64,000 nucleotides of DNA from Isoperla grammatica (GCA_945910005.1 OX246746.1:41414837-41478836); one strand, 5' to 3'. Counted from the first letter of the stretch, positions 36,483-47,760 are shown. Notes: generated by a model from the sequence alone, not told the origin. Translations and numbers: made by a program.

Positions 36483-37464
36483 TTACAACGCTTATATTAA
36501 CTTGCCTTGTTTGTCTGGACGGAATCTTTGAATCGATATTCCACCTACTTCTAGATGTCCGATCAAGCTGAAATGTTTTACACATACGTATTCCTGATGA
36601 CAATACATGAATTAACTGTCATATTTACTAAATTGTCAATTAATTCATCATAATTAATTAATTAATGATTTACATGGAAATCGATGGATCTTTGAATCGA
36701 TATTCCACCTACTTCTAAATGTCCGATCAAGCTGAAAGTTTTTACACAGACGTATTTCTAATTACAATACATGAATCAACTGTTATATTTACTAAATTGT
36801 CAATAAATTCATCATAATTAATTAATTAATGTTTTATATGGAAATCGATGTTTAATCCACTTCCCAACGTCAAATCGAGTTGAAAGTTTTCACACAGACG
36901 CATTCTTAATGACAATACACGAACCAATTGTCATATTTACTAAATATTCAATTAATTCAACATAATTAATTAATGTTTCATATGGGAATCGATGTTTAAC
37001 CTACTTCCGAACGTCGAATCGAGCTGAAAGTTTTCACACAGACGTATTCTTAATGACAATACACGTATCAATTGTCACATTTACTAAAAATAGTCAATAA
37101 ATTCATCATAATTAATTAATGTTTTATATGGGAATCGATGTTTCACCCACTTCCCAACGTCGAATCGAGTTGAAAGTTTTCACACAGACGTATTCTTAAT
37201 GACAATACATGAATCAATTGTCATATTTACTAAATAATCAATTAAGCCATCATAATTAATTAATTGATGTTTTATATGGGGATCGATAAGACACTCACTT
37301 TCGAACGTCGAATTGCGCTGAAAGTTTGCACACAGACGTATTAATGACAATATATGAATCAATTGTCATATTTACTAAATAATCAATTAAACCATCATAA
37401 TTAAATAATCGATATTCGATATATATTCGATTGCTAGATTCTTTAAGACTAAAAAGTATAAAAT
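36483..37464 (+). repeat. FB2 left inverted repeat: ~6 tandem units of 150-165 bp
   Basis: Each unit has the same parts: an ATCGAT(A/G)T word, (C)CACTT(C)C(C)AACGTC or CTACTTCTA.ATGTCC, AGCTGAAAGTTTTCACACAG, ACGTATTCTTAATGACAATA, TCAATTGTCATATTTACTAA, and CATAATTAATTAAT. The two outermost units carry the ATGTCCGATCAAGC variant; inner units carry CAACGTCGAATCGAG. Confidence 0.93.
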
Positions 37465-37762
37465 AATATTACATGAAAAAAATATATTTTTTTTAAAACA
37501 ACGCTTATATTTAAATGCACTAAAAATTAAAAAATAAATTTTCGCCCACCAAATTTTTGCCTCACTCGGAAAATAAAAGCGTCTGGCGCTTCCGGTATTG
37601 ACAAACATTGCAGTATTCTGCTGTTTATGCAGGGAAAGCGCCCAACGCTTTTATTTTCCGAGTGAGGCAAAAATTTGGTGGGCGAAAATTTATTTTTTAC
37701 TTTTTAGTGCATTTAAATATAAGCGTTGTTTTAAAAAAAATATATTTGTTTCATGTAATATT
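37465..37762. repeat. FB2 left internal hairpin, ~300 bp
   Basis: Arms of about 125 bp run from ATATTACATGAAAAAAATAT to its inverse CATGTAATAT, through GCGAAAATTTATTTTTTA and CCGAGTGAGGCAAA. They close on a ~45-bp loop containing GCAGTATTCTGCTGTTTATG. Short frames here are translations of the palindrome. The arms also repeat the outer-end word ACAACGCTTATATT. Confidence 0.93.
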
Positions 37763-37770
37763 ATTCCAAT

Positions 37771-38559
37771 TATATCTTACTGATATATAACAGGTAAACA
37801 TGCTAAAGTATAAAACTGCAAACTAATTTCCAAACTAAAAATAAAGCTAAATAAGTTTTCAATATTGATGTAGTTAATTTTTAAAGTTAAATGGTTTTGT
37901 AATTTGTTCACCATTAACATTTTATTTCTGTAAGAATGTGTCAAGTGTATGTTGTTTTATATTTATATTTTCCGTTAGAGGGAATGATGTTAATTTACAT
38001 AGTTATGGTCTTTACAGTCACATTTTTCACTACCAATCTTGTGGCAACATATTTATTTAAAGCTACTGTAGATAAAAAGTCAATTAGAGACCGTGATGAT
38101 AACTCTTTATATCAGTTACATTCTAATATAAGTTGTGATTTCTTTGCTCGATCCTACCAAATTGTATATACAATTCGGTTACAAATTCGCTAAATATTAT
38201 ATTTCATGTAGCTTCAATCAGAAATCAACAACTCCTAATATGTTTTCTTCTATAACGTTTCACGTAAACAAAAGTGTTGTTACATTAATATTTTTCCTTG
38301 AATTAATGAGCCAGTGTGAATATCATAGACTCACGTAGCTTTCTATAAATTGTAGATAAAAATGTGGTGTAATTTTATTCGCCTCTTTAAATATTCTTGT
38401 GTACATTTATAATTTAAAAAGTGAAGAACATCTTGAGTAGTCAATATATAGATCAAAAGTAAAACACATAATTAATTAAAGTTACGTATTCGCGCAAGTC
38501 CACAAATGCCAAGAATCTGTCTATACAATTTTGTACAGTATGATAACAATTATCTTACG
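37771..38559. other. FB2 interior, unassigned
   Basis: Overlapping plus frames at 37936-38193 and 38135-38338 are hydrophobic and without motifs. I see no transposase. Confidence 0.45.
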
Positions 38560-38574
38560 GAATAATTTAACATT

Positions 38575-38845
38575 TATCCAATAAAAATAGTTGTAATGTT
38601 TTTTTAAGAAGTGTAGGCCTAGTGTCCTTGATGATTTTGAATTATGTTGTCAGAGCGTTATACATGTTAATGTCCGACGCCGCAATCCCTCTTTGTCGCA
38701 TCGGCAAATTACAGTTTAAAGTCCGTAGATTAGTCTTATTCCTAGTATTTATTGAGTGAACATCCGAATTACAAGTAAAAAGCTGTATATTATTGACATT
38801 GTGAACAAAGGTTACCACTTCGTAAATGTAAACACAGGACTTGGG
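38575..38845 (-). pseudogene. LINE C-terminal fragment inside FB2
   Basis: A minus-strand frame across this stretch reads NSDVHSINTRNKTNLRTLNC, then NLPMRQRGIAASDINMYNAL and, after one in-frame stop, FKIIKDTRPTLLKKTLQLFL, ending in a stop. The 'N(S/D)VH..NTRNK..L' pattern followed by 'K/R...Y..L' is a hallmark of the domain after the reverse transcriptase in many LINEs. Only about 90 codons remain, so it is a dead 3' fragment. It is a different LINE type from copies 2 and 4, whose equivalent motif is VPSxxNKxG. Confidence 0.7.
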
Positions 38846-39718
38846 TGATTGAATGATTGATTAATTAATAAAGAGGCGAGTTTCTCTCAGGATAAGGAAA
38901 GTACTCATCGGCTACATTTAAGGTTTCTAAATAACTCGTCTTTATAACTTACAACAATGTGTTGAACTAAATGTCATTGATGCCGTGTTTCAGTATATAA
39001 GTGTGATCTCTCACAAGCCTTAGCGTAGATGGGTGTTATATGTTATATGCTGTATTTCTTTTGATAGTGAATCAGGTTACAGCAGTCATGTACTTCCATT
39101 TTGCCAATTTAGGAATAGAAATAGAAACAATCAATAAATATAACAAAGAAGCAACGTAAACGCATTCCCTACCTATACACATACCAGTCCACTATTTAGA
39201 CTTTCAAATATTCTTGAAACATTTCACTTTTCAATAAACAAATTAAAAAACGCTTCTTACAAGATGTACTCGTGCGACCACTACTGACATCCACTTAGTG
39301 TTTCCAATAGATTAACAATTGTGGTTCTAGCGAATGATTACAGGAGTCTGCATGAGATGTGTATATATACGCCAAACATTTCGTTAAGTTATTTCTAAAT
39401 AAGACTAGGAAATAAACGACTGTTTATACGACATGAATACGTTAGTGTCTGAAATATCTGTATATCTTAGTGTCTCCAGGTCATAGAACAAAAGAATACC
39501 TGGTCAAACTGGTACAGGCATTGCAGACACCAGACACACAGTGGCTCAGCTGACAGTTGTGTGTCTGAGCCTAGTTCCACTGCTTTATAGGTGTAGCACG
39601 TAGCACGGAAAATATCAATATCTGTGCAACTCCATATTCTCTATGGATGTTCTATTAAAAACCTCAGGCCGACTTAATCCTATAGTGTTAGTTTGTGATA
39701 AATTATAAATATAAGCTA
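38846..39718. other. FB2 interior, unassigned
   Basis: No gene or repeat recognised before the 88-bp array. Confidence 0.45.
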
Positions 39719-40862
39719 GAAGCTGCTGCCTTAAGATAATACACGTGCAAGTGTGTGCGCGTCATCATAGGGACATACAAGCATATGCAAGTGTGGCAGT
39801 GTCCCCGTAGCTGCTGCCTTAAGATAATACACGTGCAAGTGTGTGCGCGTCATCAGTGGGACATACAAGCATATGCAAGTGTTGCAGTGTCCCCGTAGCT
39901 GCTGCCTTAAGATAATACACGTGCAAGTGTGTGCGCGTCATCAGTGGGACATACAAGCATATGCAAGTGTGGCAGTGTCCCCGTAGCTGCTGCCTTAAGA
40001 TAATACACGTGCAAGTGTGTGCGCGTCATCAGTGGGACATACAAGCATATGCAAGTGTGGCAGTGTCCCCGTAGCTGCTGCCTTAAGATAATACACGTGC
40101 AAGTGTGTGCGCGTCATCAGTGGGACATACAAGCATATGCAAGTGTTGCAGTGTCCCCGTAGCTGCTGCCTTAAGATAATACACGTGCAAGTGTGTGCGC
40201 GTCATCAGTGGGACATACAAGCATATGCAAGTGTTGCAGTGTCCTCGTAGCTGCTGCCTTAAGATAATACACGTGCAAGTGTGTGCGCGTCATCAGTGGG
40301 ACATACAAGCATATGCAAGTGTGGCAGTGTCCCCGTAGCTGCTGCCTTAAGATAATACACGTGCAAGTGTGTGCGCGTCATCAGTGGGACATACAAGCAT
40401 ATGCAAGTGTGGCAGTGTCCCCGTAGCTGCTGCCTTAAGATAATACACGTGCAAGTGTGTGCGCGTCATCAGTGGGACATACAAGCATATGCAAGTGTGG
40501 CAGTGTCCCCGTAGCTGCTGCCTTAAGATAATACACGTGCAAGTGTGTGCGCGTCATCAGTGGGACATACAAGCATATGCAAGTGTGGCAGTGTCCCCGT
40601 AGCTGCTGCCTTAAGATAATACACGTGCAAGTGTGTGCGCGTCATCAGTGGGACATACAAGCATATGCAAGTGTGGCAGTGTCCCCGTAGCTGCTGCCTT
40701 AAGATAATACACGTGCAAGTGTGTGCGCGTCATCAGTGGGACATACAAGCATATGCAAGTGTGGCAGTGTCCCCGTAGCTGCTGCCTTAAGATAATACAC
40801 GTGCAAGTGTTGCAGTGTCATCAGTGGGACATACAAGCATATGCAAGTGTTGCAGTGTCACA
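39719..40862. repeat. 88-bp tandem array, ~13 copies, very homogeneous
   Basis: The unit begins AGCTGCTGCCTTAAGATAAT, then ACACGTGCAAGTGTGTGCGC, GTCATCAGTGGGACATACAA and GCATATGCAAGTGTGGCAGT. Copies start at 39721, 39809, 39897 and so on at exactly 88 bp. Differences are few: GTGTTG versus GTGTGG, ATAGG versus AGTGG in the first copy, CCTCG once, and a rearranged last copy. Each unit contains an E-box CACGTG. No frame stays open. Confidence 0.98.
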
Positions 40863-41149
40863 AGTATCCCCGTCATAACTAATGCTGGGATTCACTCGTA
40901 TTGCCCAACTACCCCACAATAGACAGAATATAACACAATGTTCTGCTGCGGTATAACATAACGTACTCTTCTCATTGTGGGTGACCAAACACGTTGCCAA
41001 TACTGTATTCCTGTGAGTTTATGAAGTATGTGCTTTAATGCTCAAACCAGCGTATGCTGGCCATGGTTCTTGAGATGTTAGCCTGGTAAACCATGGTTCC
41101 TCAGTTCTTGGTTGTTCGAACCCTGGTTCGGGCATAGATGACGTCGTTT

Positions 41150-41445
41150 TTTTAAATATAAATAAATTTGAATTTACTGTGTACCCACTCAGTTACAAGA
41201 ACAGTGTTATTCAGATGGGGGTTATTGGGATTATTAAGTTTTACCATTTATTATGTGTTTGGTAGCTATAACTATAACGGCTCCAAATTCACAGTTTACG
41301 TATACACCAGTATCATATAAGTAGAATAAAGTCAATTTCCAAAATTAAATGCCGAAGACCGAACCCAGAAATCGAAACCTGGACCTTCTGTATCGAAAGA
41401 AGGAATAAACCCATTATACCAAGAAGCCATTTTCATTTAGCACCC
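41150..41445 (-). mobile_element. tRNA-derived SINE, relative of 29590-29978
   Basis: On the minus strand the head at about 41445-41375 reads TGGCTTCTTGGTATAATGGG (box A-like), then TTCT..AGAA (anticodon-arm-like), then GGTTTCGATTTC (box B-like). The far end contains TACCCACTCAGTTAC on plus, matching the other copy. The head is single here. The length of about 295 bp is normal for a SINE. Confidence 0.65.
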
Positions 41446-41504
41446 ACTGACCCACTCATCGACCCCTTAATCAGGATATCGTTGCCAAAATATCAGGTAA
41501 TAAT

Positions 41505-42115
41505 AATTTATTTTTGATTTTTGTATTATGATTATTCAAAGTACAAAGTCTTATTTTACATACATACAGTTCAATTGTGCGAAGTCATGAAGGCTTGTCC
41601 GCAGAGTAGCCTCATCTGCCTCGAAAACCACGGGTACAATACAATTTACAACAACAACAACTCTATAAATAATATAAAACAAAGAAACATCTCAAGATAA
41701 TTGAACGGAATAAATATTGAACACAAATGACCTAAGGATACCATTGTAGAAAACAAACCCAAGCACTTAAAATTGAAAATCTCACTTCTCTTTAATGTAA
41801 CATAAAATATACACACACAAAATACAAAAAGGAGAAAAGAAAACGACGAGAAGAGAAAAGTATATCAGAAACAATACAAGACAACTATTACTGCAAAAAC
41901 ACTCAAATAACTTTATCTCACAACCAACTTTTACAGTTATCTTTCATTAATCTAAAAGTCAAAAAAGAAAAAATCATTTGGAAGATCATTAAAAAAGGTA
42001 CGAGAACAGAAAACTGTTTTATCTCCATATTTATTTATTGTACTTGGAACTTCAAATTTAATTTTGTTTTACGATCTCGTAAATTTAAATTTACCATGAG
42101 AGATCACTCACTAAT
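41505..42115 (-). pseudogene. LINE 3' fragment (copy 3) inside FB2
   Basis: On the minus strand, 42070-41960 gives NKIKFEVPSTINKYGDKTVF and then SRTFFNDLPNDFFFFDF followed by a stop. This aligns with VPSHINKYGMRT of copy 2 and VPKYFNKHGART of copy 4. The rest to 41505 is 3' UTR, with the conserved stem-loop at 41578-41603 and a short TAATAATAA tail. Heavily 5'-truncated. Same family as copies 2 and 4. Confidence 0.8.
41578..41603 (-). other. 3'-UTR stem-loop of LINE copy 3
   Basis: On the minus strand: lower stem TGCG/CGCA, 5'-side bulge GAC, upper stem AAGCC/GACTT (one wobble pair), loop TTCAT. The lower stem differs from CCACA/TGTGG of the other copies at both partners, so pairing is kept by paired change. 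Confidence 0.7.
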
Positions 42116-42170
42116 AAGAGATCACTCACTCTTGAATAAGTAATATAGGTATTAGAAAAATAATACTAGA

Positions 42171-42466
42171 AATATTACATGAAAAAAATATTTTTTTTAA
42201 AAAAACAACGCTTATATTTAAATGCACTAAAAAGTAAAAAATAAATTTTCGCCCAACAAATGTTTGCCTCACTCGGAAAATAAAAGCGTTGGGCGCTTTC
42301 CCTGCATAAACAGCAGAATACTGCAATCTATGTCAATACCGAAAGCGCCCAACGCTTTTATTTTCCGAGTGAGGCAAATATTTGTTGGGCGAAAATTTAT
42401 TTTTTACTTTTTAGTGCATTCAAATATAAGCGTTGTGGAAAAAAAAATTTTTTTCATGTAACATTA
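42171..42466. repeat. FB2 right internal hairpin, ~296 bp
   Basis: The inverse counterpart of 37465-37762. Arms carry CCGAGTGAGGCAAA and TTTTCGCCCAACAAA; the loop contains CATAAACAGCAGAATACTGC, the reverse complement of the left loop. Its mirrored position confirms that the hairpins belong to the terminal repeats. Confidence 0.93.
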
Positions 42467-43592
42467 TTTTATACTTTTTAGTCTTAAAGATTCATGCAAT
42501 CGAATATATATCGAATATCAATTAATTAATTATGATGGTTTAATTGATTATTTAGTAAATATGACAATTGATTCATGTATTGTCATTAAGAATACGTCTG
42601 TGTGAAAACTTTCAACTCGACTCGACGTTGGGAAGTGGGTGAAACATCGATTCCCATATAAAACATTAATTAATTATGGTGAATTAATTGACTATTTTTA
42701 GTAAATATGACAATTGATTCGTGTATTGTCATTAAGAATACGTCTGTGTGAAAACTTTCAGCTCAATTCGACGTTCGGAAGTGGGTTAAACATCGATTCC
42801 CATATAAAACATGAATTAATTAATTATGATGACTTAATTGATTATTTAGTAAATATGACAATTGATTCGTGTATTGTCATTAAGAATACGTCTGTGTGAA
42901 AACGTTGAGCTCAATTTGACGTTCGAAAGTGGGTGACATATCGATTCCCATACAAAACATCAATTAATTAATTATGATGGCTTAATTGATAATTTAGTAA
43001 ATATGACAATTGATTTATGTATTGTCATTAAGAATACGTCTGTGTAAAAACTTTCAGCTCAATTCAACGTTGGAAAATGGGTGAAATATCGATTCCCATA
43101 TAAAACATTAATTAATTAATTATGATGAATCAGTTAATTATTTATTAAATATGACAATTGATTCGTGTATTGTTAATAAAAATACGTCTGTGTGAAAACT
43201 TTCAACTCGATTTGACGTTGGAAAGTGGGTTAAACATCGATTTCCATATAAAACATGAATTAATTAATTATGATGAATTAATTGACAATTTAGTAACTAT
43301 GACAGTTGATTCATGTATTGCCATTAGGAATACGTCTGTGTAACAAATTTCAGCTTGATCGGACATTTAGAAGTAGGTGGAATGTAAACATCGATTTCCA
43401 TATAAAACATTAATTAATTAATTATGATGAATAAATTGACAATTTAGTAAATATGACAGTTGATTCATGTATTGTCATCAGGAATACGTCTGTGTAAACA
43501 ATTTCAGCTTGATCGGACATCTAAAAGTAGGTGGAATAACGATTCAAAGATTCCATCCAGACAAACAAGGTAAGTTAATATAAGCTTTGTAA
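42467..43592 (-). repeat. FB2 right inverted repeat: ~7 tandem units
   Basis: Units are the reverse complements of those in 36483-37464: TTAGTAAATATGACAATTGA, TTCGTGTATTGTCATTAAGA, ATACGTCTGTGTGAAAAC, then TTTCAGCTCAATTCGACGTT and ATCGATTCCCATATAAAACA. The outer two units again carry the CTTGATCGGACAT variant, so unit order is mirrored between the two arms. Confidence 0.93.
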
Positions 43593-45796
43593 AATAAATT
43601 AAATACTTAAGGAGCTCAGTAATGGTAACGCAAAGCATGCTGAATAGAACATTTTTAACGACTCTTTCTTGTTATCTGGCGTTATATTTTTTGTAATTTT
43701 ATTTTGAAAAATATGATTGATAGCATTCCGCAGATGATGTTGTGAAGCATTTCCCCATGCTGAAAGGTCGTAATAATAATAATATTAATAATAATAATAC
43801 TAATAATTATTATTATTAAAATTATTATTTATGAGGTTGTTCAAGTTCCAGCCGCCTAAATAGACTACAGCAGTCACTGAGCACACGTTATACACACAGC
43901 CAACGTTCCAAACACTATCGCATGACGCATACTGAAAGCAAATAGGTCCGGTTGAAGTTATAACACAATATGTACCTACTCATAGTTCTTGACCTGTGGG
44001 TTTGATAAGACAGAGTGTGGATGAACTTCAATCGTTTTACTTTGTCAAATAGATCAGTAGATCAGTTTTGAAGACAAAATTGTTTTACAACAATCAAGAA
44101 ATATAATGTCTGTTTCAGTTTGTGCCCTATCAGTTGTTTGGATTAGATCTTAGTCCAATTGACAGTGCTGCTACTGCTGGAGTTATGTAAGCACGAAGTA
44201 AATAGCAGAACAATCGGTTTTTGATCCGTCGAAAATAATTCGGGCACCGGTTTGAAGGGACTCTGAGAAAGAAGTAGAAATTGTACCCAGCGCTCCTACA
44301 CCAAAAACATAACCAGCCAACGGTCGGAGTTTTTATTTGGAAATAATTTTCTCGAAACATATGCAAACACTGTTCAACAGCGTATAGTGGTTGCGACAAA
44401 ACAGCAGCATTCAACGTTTAAGTAGATCATAGAAGTGGCCATAATACCAAATAATACGATTTGTAGGGTGGGCGATAAGTTATTTTCAAGAACGCATGTA
44501 AGTACTGTAAATATGCATGAACAAACTGACGCAAATTTAGTCAAATAATATTCGAAGCTCAAAAAAAAAAAATGAAAAAAAGTATTGTTCCCAATCGTAA
44601 TTTTGCAGAAGGTAAGTAAAGTAACTCAACTACCGAATAAACTTCATAATAATAAAACAATACTTATCAGGAACAGCTGATTCCTTCTTTAGAGATGGGT
44701 CTACAGAACGCAAGGAAAACCAAAGGCAGACCGCATATAATTAGTAGATCCAAAAATGTCGCGTCCAAAATAACCACGCTTTATATAATAAGTTGTCATT
44801 AGCACACCCGCTAAAGCAAGGAAACATTACAATTTTACTTTGGTATTGTTGTTTTCTAGTAAACTACGGTTTATACAAATGTGTATTATTGATACGTACA
44901 GCGGGAACCGGAACATGGGTGGCCTAAAATAACTCTCAGTTAAGATTTGGCACGGAGTTCGGATTGTCGCGATGATTGCCTCGTCATGGCTTTGAGACCA
45001 GCTATGTCCACTCGCCAACATTGAAGACCTTCTTCACCAAACACCTCCTCGGGCCAGTTCGTGAGTAACACGTTGTGATTATTCTTGTTGCAATATGGGT
45101 GATATAGATCCCAAGGTGGCGCCCTAACCGCATCAACCACAGCTCATTGTGTGAACATAGCAATTACGAGATTCAACATGTCTGTTGTTTGTTTAGTATT
45201 CGTATTGACTATTGAAACTTTTAAACGGTTGGTCCTATAGGCTGAGAGGATATTAAAATGGGTTTGGCATTGACTTTGCTAAATGCGCTTTAACTTTAAC
45301 GCATGCATGCTTGCTTATTTTAAATCTAGAACTTACAAACATCTTGTTGTTTATAGTTTAAAAATACCCAAGTCCTGGGCCTTAGACAACCCGCTTGCTC
45401 TGATAGCTTTCAGTCAAGTGGTATGTTTAATGGGTATACAGGAACTCGAGCCTAGCCGTGTTTCTTTTCTGATACATTGTGTAAATTATGCGTGTTTAGT
45501 TTTAAAATTAATTAAAACGGCCAATTGATGAGGAGTCTATTTACGATGCATGATAATAGCTTCAAGACATTTCAAACGATGAAGATGTCTGTACCATACT
45601 CCGAAATGTCGGGTTTTTATAAGTATGTTTTTTAATTTCTCACAATAAACTAGAGAAGGATGCGTTCGGAAACGTCTAAGAAAGGACTGTAAAGATGTTT
45701 TATATTAACTTGCTTAGTTTTTTATTTGAAATGGTCCGGCTAATAGTTTCTTATCGTTAATTAACTAGGCATATAACTTATTTCTGTCATAACACG
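43593..45796. other. Unassigned DNA with a short AAT/ATT run at 43769-43828
   Basis: Mixed AAT then ATT runs at 43769-43828 form an imperfect palindrome. Minus-strand frames at 44130-44414, 44374-44562 and 44940-45140 look protein-like in places (AGYVFGVGALGTIS; WPEEVFGEEGLQCWRVDIAG) but have internal stops and no clear splice sites. See findings. Confidence 0.4.
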
Positions 45797-45850
45797 AGGC
45801 TTTGGGCTTCCACTACTGCCAACCCTGACTGATGGTTTTCCAGGATTCTA
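45797..45850 (+). repeat. Short dispersed repeat, copy 1
   Basis: GCTTTGGGCTTCCACTAC, GCCAA, CCTGACTGATGGTTTTCC matches 60826-60870 with about 80% identity. It may be a SINE fragment, since CTGAAGGTTTT(T)CC also occurs in the SINE at 11990-12150. Confidence 0.6.
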
Positions 45851-47279
45851 CTCGGACATAATTATATTGAGACCCCTGTCTATGTCTATAGACCTATATA
45901 TGAACCTGCGATTAACGAGTCATCAGATTTTCTATGTGTTTATTCTTTATTGATAACTAATTGTGATCAGTAACAAATAATGTATTAATGGCTAAGCAAT
46001 GATTAGTTTTATGTAGGAAAATGCCTTACATGGCTGTATTTGTGTGTGAAACACAATTTTAACAGTTTAATTGATCGTTTTGAAACAACAGTGAATTATT
46101 ATTGAAACTTAGCAAAACACATAAAGTAGAGCTATATACATTTTCAAGCGAATTACACAATTATTATGACCATGTAACAATTCGAAAACAATTGAGAGCA
46201 ATTATAAATATTCGAGATGATGTTTTGCGCGTACTTAGATCCCACAGTCGTAACTATTCATACCTTTATCAATCCAACTGTACCTATGGTAACCTACAAC
46301 AAAGCAAACACTTAGTCTGTTCCAAAAGGGGCATTGCCATTAGTTACTTTAATTGTAGTCTATAAAGGTAATTGTCGGAAATCAATCCTCCCCTACTTCA
46401 ACATCGACGCAAAAGACCTGTGAAAACTGTATCAGTAGGGTGAATACTATGGGTTCTACATTACACGTGTACGGTGAAAATTAGCAGCGTCCAATTTTTT
46501 CCCAATTGAAACCCAATCCCTGGAGGCCGTCCAGTAGTACTTTTAGAACATCGTACAATAGTTGGAGCATAATAGTCCGTGATTTATCACAGCCGTTGTG
46601 ACCGAGCGAGACAATACTGGAAGGCGAGACGGCAAAAATTAATTCACGTTGAATGAGGCAGATAACGATCCCCTGATGAATGGGCGGCCGACACTGATAA
46701 GGCAGAGGGAAAGTGTTTAATGCAACACTATCAAAACACAATCGCAACATGCGACAAAATAAGTTGCGATAAACAATTTTCAGGATGAATATTTTGTCGG
46801 ACAGCTGAACAGATTCTCAATTGGAGGCAATCCAAAATTGATTAGTGATGATATTCTTGGCTTATTTTACTTCTCCTAAGTGGCCCGTTCTTTTTATATA
46901 GAAGGCCATAATGATGTGGATTTTCGCTAAATAATAATTAAACGGTACATTTAACTTAGGCTACTTATAAATAAACTGGAGTAAAAGATACAATTTAATG
47001 GCAGTACAAAAAACACAAAGCAATTTTTTTTAGGATGATTCATTTTTTGCACTTGAGTGGCAAAAACAGTTTATACAAGTTCTGATGTTATTCCCAATTT
47101 AAAAACACTAAAACAACCTTTATTTTTGACGCGATAACGTAACATTGAGAACTAATTATATACATTGTCGTTAAGGAACTGCAGGTTGGTGGGGATAGGG
47201 GAGGCATATATGTGCCTAATGCTGTTGACACAGTAGAAGCACACTTACGTCATCACTAATCGCTAAACAGCATAGTAAA
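45851..47279. other. Unassigned DNA
   Basis: No supported gene. The 87-codon (+, 46102-46365) and 89-codon (-, 46481-46750) frames have no recognised domains. Confidence 0.45.
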
Positions 47280-47455
47280 GTTGGTAAAGTCGTCGTACAA
47301 CAACTTCGGTAATGCTTCCGTCACGGGTGGGTGAGCGCATCCAACCAGCGGCCGTGGCTAACTCAAGTACCTGCTCGGGTTGGCCGAGACTTAAACACGT
47401 CATTGATTGATGACGAAAGCATTACCAAAGTTGTTGTAAGACGACTTTAATGACA
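47280..47455. mobile_element. MITE-like element with ~43-bp inverted ends
   Basis: The left end AAAGTCGTCGTACAACAACT, TCGGTAATGCTTCCGTCA is mirrored on the right by TGATGACGAAAGCATTACCA, AAGTTGTTGTAAGACGACTT. About 85 bp of GC-richer sequence lies between. The class is unknown. The arms are close to 90% identical. Confidence 0.8.
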
Positions 47456-47647
47456 TCTTCAACAAATAGACCCCCGCATTCATATCCATGGGCTTATACT
47501 TACAATACTTACACTTATTGATGATATTTCAGCGTATCTCTTCTCTAATGCTATAAAACACTTTTTACGGTGAAGTCGAAATCTTTATAATGGCATATCT
47601 GAATAGTAGAGTAGATTACAAAACTCACAAATAGGGCTACACAGCAG

Positions 47648-47760
47648 TGAAATCCTTCTTCAAGAAACAGCTGACGTGTCTGAGTTGCACCTTCATCTTC
47701 AGAGCGAGAATCAAGGATGATTGTGTCTTAAGTCAGCTGTTTCGTGAAGAAGGATTTAGA
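47648..47760. repeat. Inverted repeat with ~27-bp arms
   Basis: AAATCCTTCTTCAAGAAACA, GCTGAC at 47652 and its inverse GTCAGCTGTTTCGTGAAGAA, GGATTT at about 47733 enclose about 57 bp. This is a small foldback or hairpin element about 190 bp from the previous one. Confidence 0.8.

Larger units (their letters stand above)
36483..43592. mobile_element. Foldback element FB2, 7.1 kb, with 1.3-1.4 kb inverted repeats
   Basis: The outer ends match in inverse orientation: the left starts TTACAACGCTTATATTAACT (36483), and the right, reverse-complemented, TTACAAAGCTTATATTAACT (43592). Homology then continues for over 1.2 kb on each side through TTGCCTTGTTTGTCTGGA, tandem units and a terminal hairpin. 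The interior (about 37770-42150) holds retrotransposon pieces and an 88-bp tandem array, and no transposase. This is the architecture of foldback transposons (FB in Drosophila, TU in sea urchin), which are mobilised in trans or carry cargo. Target-site duplications are not obvious by eye. Confidence 0.8.

Noticed and set aside
39719..40862. 88-bp array as a possible CRISPR-like repeat-spacer array
   Set aside because: There are no variable spacers; the units are contiguous and the context is eukaryotic.
37180..43343. 60-66-codon frames ending IKNTSV, or with NAFIFRVRQ, recurring in FB2
   Set aside because: They arise from the tandem units and hairpin arms of the foldback element and sit in inverted copies; no sign of translation.
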